From: CAVSKL01 sp963728475 [NCBI: Candidatus Eiseniibacteriota bacterium]
Lineage (GTDB): Bacteria > Eisenbacteria > RBG-16-71-46 > JABDJR01
Assembly: GCA_963728475.1 (NCBI GenBank)
Contig: CAVSKL010000003.1
Coordinates: forward strand, 248,001 to 312,000
Direction of reading: 5' to 3'
Length of the DNA: 64,000 nucleotides
The notes under the pieces were generated by a model that was not told where the DNA came from, did not search any database, and saw nothing but the letters and a program-made list of their open reading frames with translations. Position 1 is the first letter of the stretch. Each line of letters begins with the position of its first letter. The translations under genes were made by a program, and so were the position numbers. This document shows, in pieces, positions 8,123 to 17,794 of this stretch.

Positions 8123-8971
8123 TTACGCAATGTGAGCGGCCTCGAAGGCAGCCGGGCTGACGTACCCGAGGTACGAGTGAAGGCGCTCCCGATTGTAGAA
8201 GGCCTCGATGTAGCGGAACGTGTCCCCCAGGCCCTCGGTGATCGTATCGTAGCCTTCTTCCGGCATCCACTCCGTCTTGTACGAGGCGAAGAAGCTCTCG
8301 GAGACGGCGTTGTCCCAGCAGTTTGCCTTCCGGCTCATGCTTGGCCGGATGCCCAGACGCTTGAGCTCTTTAGTGAAGGCCTTCGCCGCGTAGGTACTGC
8401 CTCGATCCGAATGAAAGATCAGGCCGGGCGCGGGCTTCCGGGTGGCCACGGCCATGGCCAGGGCCCGCAAGACCAGTTTGGTGTCGTTGTCCGTGCCCAT
8501 GGCCCAGCCGACGACCTTGCGGGAGTAGAGGTCCAACATGATCGCCAGGTAGAGCCAGCGCTCCCGGGTCCGGATGTAGGTCACGTCGCCGGCCCACACG
8601 GCGTTCGGTTTCGAGACCCTGAATTGCCGGTCAAGCAGGTTGGCGGCGCAGGGAAGGGAGTGGTTCGAGTCCGTCGTCCTGCGGAACCGCTTTCTGCGGC
8701 GCGCCCCCAAGTCGTTCTCCCGCATCAGACGTGCCACGCGGTGACGTCCGCACCGATGGCCCAGAGCCCGCAGGCTCTTCGTCATGCGCGGACTGCCGTA
8801 GCACTGCCGCTTCGCTCTCTGCGCCGCACGGATCTGCTGGACCAAATCACGGTCCTCCAGCTCCCGCCGACTGGGCGGCCGCCTCCGATACGCGTAGTAT
8901 CCAGCCCGGGATACCTCCAGAACCCTGCACATCATGACGATGGCGTAGCTGGTTTCGTTCATCTCGATCAC
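8123..8971 (-). CDS. IS3-family transposase OrfB (DDE catalytic subunit)
   Basis: The 282-residue product begins with the HTH_21-type segment (MCRVLEVSRAGYYAYRRRPP), has the YGSPRMTK motif and the rve integrase core. The catalytic triad is visible: D in WAGDVTYIRT, D in IFHSDRGSTYA and E in NAVSESFFASYKTE. The frame overlaps orfA by 4 bases (8968-8971). In this family the active transposase is usually made by -1 ribosomal frameshifting from orfA; an A8 run in the sense strand within the last part of orfA (about 9012-9019) is a suitable slippery site. All catalytic residues are intact, so the element may still be mobile. Confidence 0.93.
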   Translation of the reverse strand: MIEMNETSYAIVMMCRVLEVSRAGYYAYRRRPPSRRELEDRDLVQQIRAAQRAKRQCYGSPRMTKSLRALGHRCGRHRVARLMRENDLGARRRKRFRRTTDSNHSLPCAANLLDRQFRVSKPNAVWAGDVTYIRTRERWLYLAIMLDLYSRKVVGWAMGTDNDTKLVLRALAMAVATRKPAPGLIFHSDRGSTYAAKAFTKELKRLGIRPSMSRKANCWDNAVSESFFASYKTEWMPEEGYDTITEGLGDTFRYIEAFYNRERLHSYLGYVSPAAFEAAHIA

Positions 8972-9300
8972 ACGGAACCTCGCGAGCGTTCCTTCGCGAA
9001 GTACGCCGCCGTTTTTTTTACAAATTCAAGCTCCTGGCGGAGTTGCCGATTCTCGCGCTCCAATCGCCGAAGTTCCTCCTCCGCCACCTTGACCCGACCC
9101 TTTCCTGGAAACGGCTCCACCGGATCGGCCAGAACCTGCTGCTTCCACAGGCCGAGCAGACCAGCACCGATCCCCAGCTCTCGGGCTACCTCCGCCACCG
9201 TCCGGTTCTGCTCCACGACCTGGCGAACCGCTTCGATCTTGAATTCCCGGGTGTACGACCGCCGAGCCTTCTTCATGGACTCCCTCCTCGGTGGGATCAT
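8968..9300 (-). CDS. IS3-family transposase OrfA (HTH protein)
   Basis: The 110-residue product begins MIPPRRESMKKARRSYTREF; MKKARR about 8 codons in, after GGAGGG, is the more usual start. It has the HTH_Tnp_1 domain (FKIEAVRQVVEQNRTVAEVA, RELGIGAGLLGLWKQQV) followed by a leucine zipper (EEELRRLERENRQLRQELEF) that dimerises OrfA. The end VKKTAAYFAKERS corresponds to the usual 'LKKAAAFFAKE' tail where frameshifting into orfB takes place. It binds the terminal inverted repeats and provides DNA specificity. Confidence 0.9.
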   Translation of the reverse strand: MIPPRRESMKKARRSYTREFKIEAVRQVVEQNRTVAEVARELGIGAGLLGLWKQQVLADPVEPFPGKGRVKVAEEELRRLERENRQLRQELEFVKKTAAYFAKERSRGSV

Positions 9301-9323
9301 CCCACCTTTTCAAGGTGTCCATC

Positions 9324-12199
9324 AAATCGGGGGAGGCCCACAGCCCATAGTAAGGGGGTACGGTAAGATCCTCCAGGATCAGAACATCTTCCGTGCCCGC
9401 AACCACAGTCGGGCGGGTGAGAGTACCCCATCCGCATTCGGCGCCGCGAGCTCCGATCTGGCCCACGACATGGTTTCCCGACGTGCAGCGTGAGTCCAAC
9501 CTCAGGCCGTAGTGGGAGACCTTCCCTTCCCGCTCGTCGCAGAGGAGCGGGTCGGCGACTATGTTCGTGCCGCCCACAGAGCACTGGTAATTGACCCCGT
9601 TCTGCCAGGCACAATTGTTCCCGACCGTCACGTTGGGGCTTCCCGTGCAGGCGATCCCGTAGCTGGAGGCGTTCATGACCAGATTGAAGCCAACGAAACT
9701 GAGCGGAGGCAGGCTTCCGGTAAGATCGATGCCCTTACCCCAACCATCGATCGTGTTTCTCACCACATCCGGGCCGAAGTTGGCTCCTGCGTTTGTGAAA
9801 CCGATCCCCGCGCAACTCGTGCAGCTTGAAGTAAGGATGTTCCTTTCAACCAAAACCGTCTCATCAGACGAGCTGGACGCGACGGTGAAGACGACCCCAC
9901 CTGCAGACTGGTCCTGGAAGGTGTTGCCGGAGATCTCGGCGCCCACGAGAGCTTGCCCACTCAAGCCGACGTCGCCACCGATCACGAGGCAGTCAAGAAC
10001 TTTGCCCGATCCGCCCACGGCCACCCCTAAGCTGCCGGTGGTATTCTGGACCGTACAGTCTTGAAGTCGTCCGTCCCCGGTGATCCTGACCCCGGTTCCG
10101 GAGGTGCCGTCAATAGTGCAGCTTCGTAGGGAGCTCTCATCCTCCATGACCACCACTGCCTGAGATTGCGCGTGCCCATTGTCGTCGATGGTGCAGCTTC
10201 GGACCACACCCTGGCCCCGAACTTGCAGGACAGCCGCTGAGGTGTCCCCGGCAAGGAGTATGAATCCGTCGAGAATCGTCAGGGAGTCGGCGTCTGACGG
10301 GAATGTGACCGCTGCGGAGTCTGCTGTGTTTGAGATGCTGGGAACTCCTATACCACTTATCACGACGACTCTGCGTTTCATCGGGACCGGTCCATATGGT
10401 ACTTCCGCATAGTCGACTTTGACAGTGTCGCCAAGGTCACTGTTACCCACCGCCGCGCCTATTCCCCATGTTTCCTGTGCGGCGGTGATGCTCCTAAAGT
10501 TAGGGGGGCTAAGCACGATGGCAACGGCATCCAACGTGTCGAACGCGGCCTCGCCGGACAATTGCACAGTTAGCGAGTTGTCCGTGTCAACTACGTAGCG
10601 CTTGCTCAGAGAAGCCACGCGCAACTCACTCTCGGTCACTCCCCCGCGCCATAGGCTGTCCCAACTGGCGGGGTAGCGATTCACCTCTACCTGGACTACA
10701 CCATTGAGAACCAACCCGGTCACCGTATCCAGGTTCTCCAGGACGACTCTTAGCGAGTCCCGGCCTGTCGGTGCCTGGTATCGACCCAGGAGTACCCTGA
10801 CCTCGGGATCTAAGACATCCCGCGCCGCAAGGCCATCAAAGCAGGTGTCTGAGGGGGTGAAGGAGATGTAGTCTCCGTTCAGGTCGGCGTAGGCCTTTTC
10901 CACCCACCAGGCGTAGCGAGGACCCAAGGGAGTGCCGCAGATGTTGCTGTCGCCGCAGGCGCTGCACCCTCCGTACTCAGCACATCCCAGGTTTGGATGT
11001 TCCGGATCATCCGTTTCGCAACTATACCCACTCACAAAGTCATCGCTTGCCTCACAACCCGGATTGAGTAGACCATTCAACATATCCGAATCCGCTGGAA
11101 AGGCAAAGTGATCTAAGCATTTCTGGTAGCACGGCTGGCATGGGTCGCACCAGTACGAACGCCCCACAAACTCCAATCCTAAGCCAGTCGTTCTCGCGCG
11201 TTCTGCGAGCGCCACATCGCGGACGATCACTCCGGGCGTGACCCATTGAGCTACCGAACCTGCATCGATGCCATCGAAGCATTCATTAATCTCGTATCCG
11301 AAGGTGTCGGCCGTCGTATCCGAGCCAGCGAAAAGTTGAGTGATCTTGCTCCTGGCGTAGGCGACTTGCCCGTAGAGATTTAGGTCACCCCTCTGTCGAT
11401 CATCGGGGGCCCGGTAATCCGACGACCCGATGTGATGCCAACCAATTACGTTTGGCATGCAACTGTGTGCGCGGCAGTAAACCAGCAGAGAATCCATCTT
11501 GATCCCGGAGTACTCTGGATCCGTAGGGTCTGCGCCATCCACCGCGTGCGCGAACGTCGGGCCGGTTATCACGACGGTAGGGTCACTTGCTCGGAGGGTA
11601 TCCACGGCCGTTCGCCAAACCTCGAAGAATAGTCCTCTGGACTCATCGCTGCCCGGTTCCATGCCATACGGGTGCCAACTTAGATCCGGTTCGTTCCACA
11701 CGTCGTACTGGACCGGAACTGCGACTGTGTCGCCGTTCAAGATGGTCACGCGTGCGGAATCGAAGAACGCCCACATCCTCTTGCAGTGCAGACCCCATCT
11801 CGCAAGGTCCGCTCCGGGCTCAGCAAAATAGGGGCCAGCCTGCCAGGGGTCCGTCGGGTCGGGGTCAAGCGGCCAGGGTCCATCCAGCACTGCGACGACC
11901 GTCGCGCCCGTTCTCGCCGCCCAGGTCCAAAGACTGTCAGCCTCAGGCCAAAGGGGGGGTGCCCCAACGGACGAGGGTTTTAGGGGCTCTACCATGTTGA
12001 ATGGCGTTGACCGACCGCTCATGTGACCCGTCCCGGTAGTCCAGGCCGTTCTGAATCCGCTCGCTATCGGGTCACCAGCCGCTCGCAGGGTACTTGCAGC
12101 GTCGATCGTGATACTTGCTTCTGCAAAGACTTTGGGTGTCGTCAGTAGTAGGACCAGGCCCACAAGGGATGCGGAAGACACAAAAGAGCGGCGATTCAT
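9324..12199 (-). pseudogene. 5' half of a giant secreted glycosidase-like/beta-helix protein, cut by IS3
   Basis: The frame starts at ATG 12199 with a signal peptide (MNRRSFVSSASLVGLVLLLT, cleavage after about 26). Residues about 28-480 form a glycosidase-like domain of clan GH-A, closest to GH39: QYDVWNEPDLSW gives a candidate acid/base Glu at 170, and YEINECFDG a candidate nucleophile at Glu 306. Residues about 590-900 are beta-helix rungs (SITAAQETWGIGA onwards, with units such as LRSCTIDGTSGTGVRITGDG). The reading then continues into IS3 sequence to a stop near 9026. Joined to the 6565-8107 fragment, the intact product would be about 1470 residues: signal, GH-A domain, beta-helix, FlgD sorting module. 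The same GH-like domain recurs at 15203. Confidence 0.85.
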
Positions 12200-12575
12200 G
12201 ACGGTCCCCCTTGATCAGTCAGCCTGTTCGCCGAGGCCCTGATGGTCGGCGGCTCTCTGATCGCCAGTGCAACTCATCAACCATCAGGGTGTCAATCAGG
12301 GATTTGATGTCAGACAAAACTGGTAGGATTGTAACGCGATTGACATTATGATGACAAACTGTTCTAAGGCCCACTGTGATCCCAAATCTCTTGTCTCTCG
12401 GTTGGTGATCTGACTGTTCGATAACCCATTTCTCGCGCGGGAGGCGAGGCAGGGGTTATCCGCCATGTTGAGCCTTCTCGCCGTTGGGATTATGCTTGTT
12501 CTTTGCTGGGAGAGGTTGTACCGGTGTGGGAGGGGGGCAGTAGATCGGAGACCTAACTTCAAAGAGGGCCCACAA
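12200..12575. other. divergent intergenic region with a 10-bp inverted repeat
   Basis: This 376-base gap separates the minus-strand giant gene from the plus-strand lipoprotein gene. CCCTGATGGT at 12237-12246 is matched exactly by ACCATCAGGG at 12280-12289, with a 33-base spacer; it could be an operator serving the minus gene, which starts 38 bases away. TTGACA at 12340-12345 followed after 17 bases by TCTAAG is a weak promoter candidate for the plus gene. No further gene is seen. Confidence 0.45.
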
Positions 12576-14876
12576 ATGCCTTGGCCCATGAATCGGGTAT
12601 GGCGTGCGCGTAGTCTATTCATACTCGCTGCGATCACTGGCGCGCTTACGCCGATGAGCTGTTCGAGTGACCAGAGCCCGGACACGACTCCCCCGGCTGC
12701 GGTGACGGATCTGGCCCTGGTCGGCAGCACGGATTCCACGCTCACCGTGACCTGGACGGCTCCGGGTGACGATGGGGATCGGGGGCAGGCCGCGTCCTAC
12801 GATCTGCGGTACACCCTGGGCACGCTGCCGGCCGGGTGGGACTCCGCGACTGCCGTGGCCGGCATGCCTCTACCCCATCAGGTGGGCCAGGCCGAGACGG
12901 TGACCGTAGATGGTCTGGAACCTCACCTCCTCTACCGGCTGGCCCTCAAGACTGAGGATGACGCGGGGAACGTGTCTGGTCCCTCTAACGTATTGGAGGC
13001 CGAGACCGGTGACGTGACGCCGCCGGGGCGGATTGTGGATCTCCGCACGGAGGATCCGGCCCCCCATGCCGTCACCCTGGCCTTCACTGCGCCCGGGGAT
13101 GACGGCGCCCTGGGACGGGCTGCCGCCTATCTAGTTAGGCACGCAGCAACCTCGATCACCGAGGCCACCTGGGATGCGGCCACGCCCTTCGAGGTGACCC
13201 AGGGGCCCCAGCCGACTGGAGCCGCGGAGACCATCCGGGTCACGGGGCTCGGCCCCGCAGAGACCCTTCACTTTGCCGTCAGAGCCGTTGACGACATGGG
13301 GCTGCTCGGTCCTGTCTCCAACGATGCAGTGGTGGCTCTTCCGCCGGATACGGTCCCTCCCGCCGCCATTACGGATCTCGCGGTTGCGACGACCAGCCCT
13401 TTCACGGCAACCCTAACCTGGACGGCACCGGGGGACGACGGAGAGGAAGGACGAGTGGCCAGCTACCTGGTCCGCTACTCCCACGTCGTCATCACCCAGG
13501 CCACCTGGAACCAGGCTACCGCGGTCAGTGTCAGTCTGACCCCCAAGCCGTCCGGGGAAGCCGAGGAACTGGTTCTTACCGGCCTCCCCGGGGACACAAG
13601 CCTCTGGTTCGCCATACGGGCGGTGGATGCCGCCGGAAACCAGGGCGCAGTATCCAATTCGCCATCTGCCTTCATCCGCCGGGAGCCCCTGACGTGGCAA
13701 ATCCGGGTGGATGGCACCGGCGATGCCCCCACGATCCAGGCCGGGATCGACTCCGCCAGCGACGGAGACGTGGTGCTTGTTCACCCAGGCACGTATTACG
13801 AGCACATCGACTTCCACGGACGGAACGTTCACGTGAACAGCGCTGATGGGTCTGACGTGACCATCATCGATGGATCGCGCACGCCGGGTCCCGTGGTGAC
13901 CTTTCAGTCGGGCGAGACGCTTGATGCCACCTTGGAAGGCTGCACAATCACAGGCGGTAGCGGTGTTATCCGGGGAAACGGCGCACTAGTTGTCGGCGGA
14001 GGCATCTATAGCATGGATGCATCGCCCACGATCACCCATAACGTAATCATCGAGAATACTGTGGGGTACCCCGATCGCGGATGGGGAGGGGGGCTGAGTC
14101 TGAACAGTACGTATTCATTACACACACTACCCCATCCAGTAGTTACAGACAATGTCATAGCGAGAAACCACGCCAATACAAACGGGGGCGCTCTCTATGT
14201 CGGAGATGTAAACGTGACCCTCCAGAGAAACTCGTTTCGTGAAAATGAAGCGACCTACGATGGCGGTGCCATCTACATCTTCACGTCACAAGCAGGCACG
14301 GTCCAGCTCCTGGATAATGAGTTTTGGCAAAACGTTGCTGGCGATCACGGAGGTGCAGTTGAGGCAGGGCAGCAGGGCTATCATGCCCCCCCTCTCCTTG
14401 TGCATGGCAATCTCTTCGTTCGTAACGAGGCCCATGGAGAAGATCTCCCCACAGACTCCGGCACCGGCGGGGGCATCTCCATGCGCGGTTGGTCCGGAAC
14501 CATCTCCAACAACACGTTCGTGGGCAACATCGGGACTGGGGGGGCACCCTGCACGGGAGGAGCACTTCTCCTCGGCAGTGGCTCCCTCCCCGTGTATGTG
14601 GAGCGGAACATCTTCGCCAGTTCCCAGGGATGTGCCGTAGTCTGTCGAGGTGACGCGTCGGGGACGCAGTTGACCAACAACATGTTCTGGAACAACGCCC
14701 CTGGAGATATTGGCAATGCTACGGGTTGCTTCCCGTATTCCGCAGGCGCCAACCTCTTCGTTTACCCCCTCTTCTGCGACCCCGCGCATGACGACTACCA
14801 CGTGAGGAGCGATTCGCCGGCGCTTTCAGACACGCTGGTCATTGGGGCGTACGACACTCCGGGCTGCTCGCCATGA
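12576..14876 (+). CDS. lipoprotein with three fibronectin-type repeats and a parallel beta-helix
   Basis: The 766-residue product starts at ATG 12576, which has AGAGGG 7 bases upstream; the open frame runs further up but without a good start. The N-terminus has a hydrophobic segment (LFILAAITGALT) ending in Cys (PMSCSSD), an atypical lipobox. Three FN3-like repeats follow (about residues 45-140, 145-245, 250-345), each carrying the same core: PPAAVTDLALVGSTD, LTVTWTAPGDDGDRGQAASY and DDAGN/DDMG/DAAGN. Residues about 360-760 are a Beta_helix/NosD-like domain introduced by IRVDGTGDAPTIQAGIDSAS and containing rungs such as GGAIYIFTSQAGTVQLLDNE. Such proteins are outer-surface adhesins or polysaccharide-binding proteins. 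No catalytic residues are claimed. Confidence 0.8.
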   Translation: MPWPMNRVWRARSLFILAAITGALTPMSCSSDQSPDTTPPAAVTDLALVGSTDSTLTVTWTAPGDDGDRGQAASYDLRYTLGTLPAGWDSATAVAGMPLPHQVGQAETVTVDGLEPHLLYRLALKTEDDAGNVSGPSNVLEAETGDVTPPGRIVDLRTEDPAPHAVTLAFTAPGDDGALGRAAAYLVRHAATSITEATWDAATPFEVTQGPQPTGAAETIRVTGLGPAETLHFAVRAVDDMGLLGPVSNDAVVALPPDTVPPAAITDLAVATTSPFTATLTWTAPGDDGEEGRVASYLVRYSHVVITQATWNQATAVSVSLTPKPSGEAEELVLTGLPGDTSLWFAIRAVDAAGNQGAVSNSPSAFIRREPLTWQIRVDGTGDAPTIQAGIDSASDGDVVLVHPGTYYEHIDFHGRNVHVNSADGSDVTIIDGSRTPGPVVTFQSGETLDATLEGCTITGGSGVIRGNGALVVGGGIYSMDASPTITHNVIIENTVGYPDRGWGGGLSLNSTYSLHTLPHPVVTDNVIARNHANTNGGALYVGDVNVTLQRNSFRENEATYDGGAIYIFTSQAGTVQLLDNEFWQNVAGDHGGAVEAGQQGYHAPPLLVHGNLFVRNEAHGEDLPTDSGTGGGISMRGWSGTISNNTFVGNIGTGGAPCTGGALLLGSGSLPVYVERNIFASSQGCAVVCRGDASGTQLTNNMFWNNAPGDIGNATGCFPYSAGANLFVYPLFCDPAHDDYHVRSDSPALSDTLVIGAYDTPGCSP

Positions 14877-14985
14877 ATCGCTATCAGCCAAGAGCAACGC
14901 CCGCGCTCTCGGGACGTCCTCTCCCCCGAGTTCGCCACGGCACCGATACTCTCGCCATCCCGTCTAGCCAAGGAGGACCCTAGGG

Positions 14986-15210
14986 ATGTTCCCGAAGCAC
15001 GGTCTCCGCGTTCGTGCCCTTGGGTTTGCCTTTCTCTCTGGTCTCTCATCCATCTGTGCCCCTTCCTTCGGCGCAGACGCAGTGATCGTAGACTTCTCGC
15101 AGGCTATCGGGCAAGCCGGTGATCCCGTTGGGACATATCTCACAGGTGCCTGGTCTTCGCCCCTCAGCCTTCCTGTGTCTCTCTACATGGAGCTCGATGG
15201 CAATGCGTAG
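14986..15210 (+). pseudogene. truncated N-terminal piece of a glycosidase-like paralogue
   Basis: AAGGAGGA stands before an ATG at 14986 and the product starts with a clear signal peptide (ALGFAFLSGLSSICAPSFGA). The following residues, DAVIVDFSQAIGQAGDPVGT, align with SITIDAASTLRAAGDPIASG of the giant protein at 12199, that is, the very start of the GH-A-like domain. Translation stops after 74 residues at a TAG that overlaps the ATG of the next gene. The likely history is duplication of the glycosidase gene and loss of all but its 5' end by recombination into a second paralogue. It could still be translated and coupled to the next gene, but no complete domain remains. Confidence 0.65.
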
Positions 15211-16780
15211 TTCCCGAATCCGTCAATTCCTCGTCGTTGTACTCGTCATCGGCACCCTGGGCGTCCCGATCTTTACCCGCGCGCAGGACACCCTACATGT
15301 CGACATGGCCGCAACTCTGCGGGCCGCGCGCCCGACTGCGACAGGATTCACAGGCGGATGGACGGATTCCATCCCTGATTCTCTGATCACACTGATACGT
15401 CCCAGCAGCCTTCGGTGGTCTTATCCCCTTCAGACCGTCTGCCCCACTCCGTATGTTGTCCCTGGGGGGTGGACGCGATCGCATGAGTCTGAGCTGGTTG
15501 CCCAGACGGGTGCTGCTCGAATATGTCTCCTCGTTGGCCCCTACTGCTGGGTCTTCCCAGACTCCGACTGCACCCCTATGGACACCTGTCCTCCATTCAC
15601 TTCGCTGATCCACCCCGACTCCGTAGCCACGTGGGCACGTTGGGTTGACTACCTGCATTTGGTGATCCCAAAGATCAAGGCGTTGCGGGACTCATTGGGA
15701 ATCGCGACGGTTGGAGTCAATTTCTTCAATGAGGCGAACCTATGTAACGACTGGCCTTGCACGGCGACCGCCGAGCAGTTCTATGAAACATGGAAGGCCA
15801 CCCGTGACACGGTGCTCGCAATTGATCCTGATATGCTGTTCATCGGACCAGGATTTGCGGGAGTCATGTTGGACCCCAGTGACCTCTGGTGGACGGTACA
15901 CCAGGACTCAGTGTGTGTGAAACAGAATGGTTGCGACGAAGTCCTAGCTCATGATCGCCCCACGCTCCGAGGGTTTCTCCGGTACTGCGATTCGGTGTCC
16001 GTTGCTGAGGGTCGAGACATCTTTCCGGATATTATTGACTGGCACTCAAGCTACCCCAGTGATGTACCTACCGAGCAGCAGGATTTGCTGGCGGAAGTGC
16101 GACGAATCAAACAGTTTCTTCATGATAGCACGACTGGATACGCCAAACCGGACACCCTCTTCGCCATATCAGAGGCGTTGAATGACACCGCGTATATGGT
16201 TCCCGGCAAGGTCGTCTGGCACTTTGCTAGAGCGGAGCGGGCCGTTCCAGAAGGTCTTCTGTGGATGGGACGGACGGTGTTTCTTGGTAACAACCACAAT
16301 GAACGTCTTAATGAACTTATCAAACCATTCACCTTCAAGCCGCGCCTCATGTGGTGGGTGTATCGAGAGTACGCGGAGATCACGGGGCAATACGTCAGTG
16401 TAGAGGCGGGGGACGCGTTCGACGGGGTTGCAGGGTTCGACGCGTCAACGTCCACCGCGCGTTTGATCGCTGGCCGGTTTCGAACGACGGGACCCGAATC
16501 ACTGCTGGTGTCGTTTGAACACCTAGATTCCATACCCGGCCTTGTTCAGAATGACATCGTTCAGCTTACGCTTATGAAATTTCCTGGGAATTGGAGCGCG
16601 CAATGGGACTCGCTTGAGACAGAAGCTGGGCTCATCGTACCTGCATTTAGCCATCGGTACCTGGTCTCGAACGGCAGGCTTGACGTCCTCTTGAACGGGG
16701 CTGCGGAGTTCGACACGCTCGATGCTGTGTCGTTCACCCTTACGCCCCCGGATTTCCAGACGCGCACCGCGGCCCAGTGA
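15203..16780 (+). CDS. secreted GH-A clan (GH39-like) glycosidase-like protein
   Basis: The 525-residue protein starts at ATG 15203 (GGAG 10 bases upstream; ATG 15197 is an alternative). It has a signal peptide (FLVVVLVIGTLGVPIFTRA) and a single catalytic-type domain. GVNFFNEANL supplies a candidate acid/base Glu 177 and FAISEALND a candidate nucleophile Glu 324, matching Glu 170 and Glu 306 of the giant paralogue. The C-terminal beta-rich part (VSFEHLDSIPGLVQNDIVQL, then VLLNGAAEFDTLDAVSFTLT) aligns with the corresponding region there and the protein ends in TAAQ, exactly where the paralogue goes on into its beta-helix. So either a free-standing enzyme or a copy truncated at that boundary. 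The substrate is unknown. Cysteines are frequent, suggesting an oxidised extracellular fold. Confidence 0.7.
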   Translation: MRSSRIRQFLVVVLVIGTLGVPIFTRAQDTLHVDMAATLRAARPTATGFTGGWTDSIPDSLITLIRPSSLRWSYPLQTVCPTPYVVPGGWTRSHESELVAQTGAARICLLVGPYCWVFPDSDCTPMDTCPPFTSLIHPDSVATWARWVDYLHLVIPKIKALRDSLGIATVGVNFFNEANLCNDWPCTATAEQFYETWKATRDTVLAIDPDMLFIGPGFAGVMLDPSDLWWTVHQDSVCVKQNGCDEVLAHDRPTLRGFLRYCDSVSVAEGRDIFPDIIDWHSSYPSDVPTEQQDLLAEVRRIKQFLHDSTTGYAKPDTLFAISEALNDTAYMVPGKVVWHFARAERAVPEGLLWMGRTVFLGNNHNERLNELIKPFTFKPRLMWWVYREYAEITGQYVSVEAGDAFDGVAGFDASTSTARLIAGRFRTTGPESLLVSFEHLDSIPGLVQNDIVQLTLMKFPGNWSAQWDSLETEAGLIVPAFSHRYLVSNGRLDVLLNGAAEFDTLDAVSFTLTPPDFQTRTAAQ

Positions 16781-16925
16781 GCAGGCGCACCCGTAGGTGG
16801 CTGTCAAGATGGCAGAACCGCGCAATCGAGCCGCAAAGCATGTGGGCTGGTGGTCGAAGACCAGATGCCTGGAGAAGTAGAAGCTTCTAAGAGCTCTCCT
16901 TCCGGCGCGAGACCGGGATTTCATG

Positions 16926-17480
16926 AGTTCAAGGCCACGCGCTCCCGGAACTTCGCCTCTTGGGCTATTGCATTCGCGATTCCGGCAATGGGTCGCAGCG
17001 CCCGCTCGGTGATCGTCGGCCGGCGGACCATCTCGTGAAGGGTACGTATTCCCGGATCAGGGGCGCAAGGCGGAGCAGGCCAATGACCTGGTCACGGGGG
17101 CGCGGGTCACGCCCTCTTGGCGGGCGATGGCAGCCTGGTTCGGGATCTGGCCGGACTCGAGGAGCGCCTGCCACTCCATGGCCTTCCGGAGGAGCTCGAC
17201 CACCCGGGGCGGCCGAGGCTGCCGGGGTGGCCGGGGCCTGCCCTGGCGCCCTGGGGACGGCGCTGACGCCCGTGCCGGGGGCCACCCGGGGCCGGAGGGC
17301 CCCTACGTTGGCAGCCTCGAACGCCCCCTTGGGCCCCGGGGCGATCTCAACCGTCTGGTCGAGCAACTCGGCCTCGGCAATGACGTTGTGGCCGTCTGGA
17401 GCGGTGTGTAGAATCCGGAAGCAGCCCTCCCATCCGGTGCAATGGTTACGCAGAGGGTCACGTTTGGGGAGCCATCTCAA
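16926..17480 (-). pseudogene. decayed HTH protein of a recombinase-linked module
   Basis: Read on the minus strand, three frames together give a recognisable protein: GCFRILHTAPDGHNVIAEAE from about 17430, then, after a frame change, VVELLRKAMEWQALLESGQI and AAIARQEGVTRAPVTRS (an HTH), and, after another change, VRRPTITERALRPIAGIANA with a stop near 16926. The same family is present at 27044 downstream of a serine recombinase, with AIHFEGLVHRDEVRNHADLA and ITERQLRPIATVPGW at the equivalent places. At least two frameshifts and a stop show it is dead. No recombinase or DUF2924 partner remains beside it. Between 16781 and 16925 nothing recognisable was seen. Confidence 0.65.
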
Positions 17481-17513
17481 TTAAGCGGACTTTTCGCGTC
17501 CTTCCGGTAAGCG

Positions 17514-17546
17514 GAGACCCCCGAGAGCGAGAGCCCTCGGGGTCTC
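17514..17546. terminator. GC-rich hairpin, probable bidirectional terminator
   Basis: GAGACCCCCGAG (17514-17525) pairs with CTCGGGGTCTC (17536-17546), leaving one bulged C and a 10-base loop. It lies about 250 bases beyond the stop of the minus-strand gene at 17795 and just before the decayed HTH gene. There is no strong T-run (TCTTCG follows on the plus strand), so efficiency is uncertain. Confidence 0.55.
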
Positions 17547-17732
17547 TTCGTAACCCGCCTCCCGCAAAGAGTTTCACGTGGCGCCGCTTCGTCGGCCGCG
17601 TTCTCTGTTTCGTGAGAGAGCGACCGGGGTCCGGTCGGAACCCCCACGGTTGCGACCGCAGCCCAAAGAACCGCCCAAAAGCTCTCTGATTCTCCGGTCA
17701 ACAACCCTCTCTGGGCTAACAACCCTGGAACG

Positions 17733-17760
17733 ACCGCACCCCAATCCCGACGTTTCGAAC
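17733..17760. repeat. direct repeat copy 1, downstream of the 17795 gene
   Basis: The 28 bases starting ACCGCACCCCAATCCCGACG recur almost exactly at 18904-18930 (one base shorter, one substitution). Each copy lies a few tens of bases beyond the stop of one of two paralogous minus-strand genes (17795 and 18974). This fits a tandem duplication that included the 3' flank. The rest of 17547-17794 shows no gene. Confidence 0.65.
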
Positions 17761-17794
17761 CTTCCTGCCGTGCGCGAGCCGGGGGGACAATCGG

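Larger units (their letters stand above)
8108..9323 (-). mobile_element. IS3-family insertion sequence, 1216 bp, with AAA target duplication
   Basis: The ends are related inverted repeats: TAATGGACAC at 8108 and GTGTCCATC ending at 9323 (shared core ATGGACAC). The element carries two overlapping transposase frames, as expected of the family. It is bordered by AAA at 8105-8107 and AAA at 9324-9326, read as a 3-bp target duplication. Excising the element plus one AAA restores a continuous reading frame in the interrupted gene, which is strong support for these boundaries. Length is typical for IS3-family elements. Confidence 0.88.
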
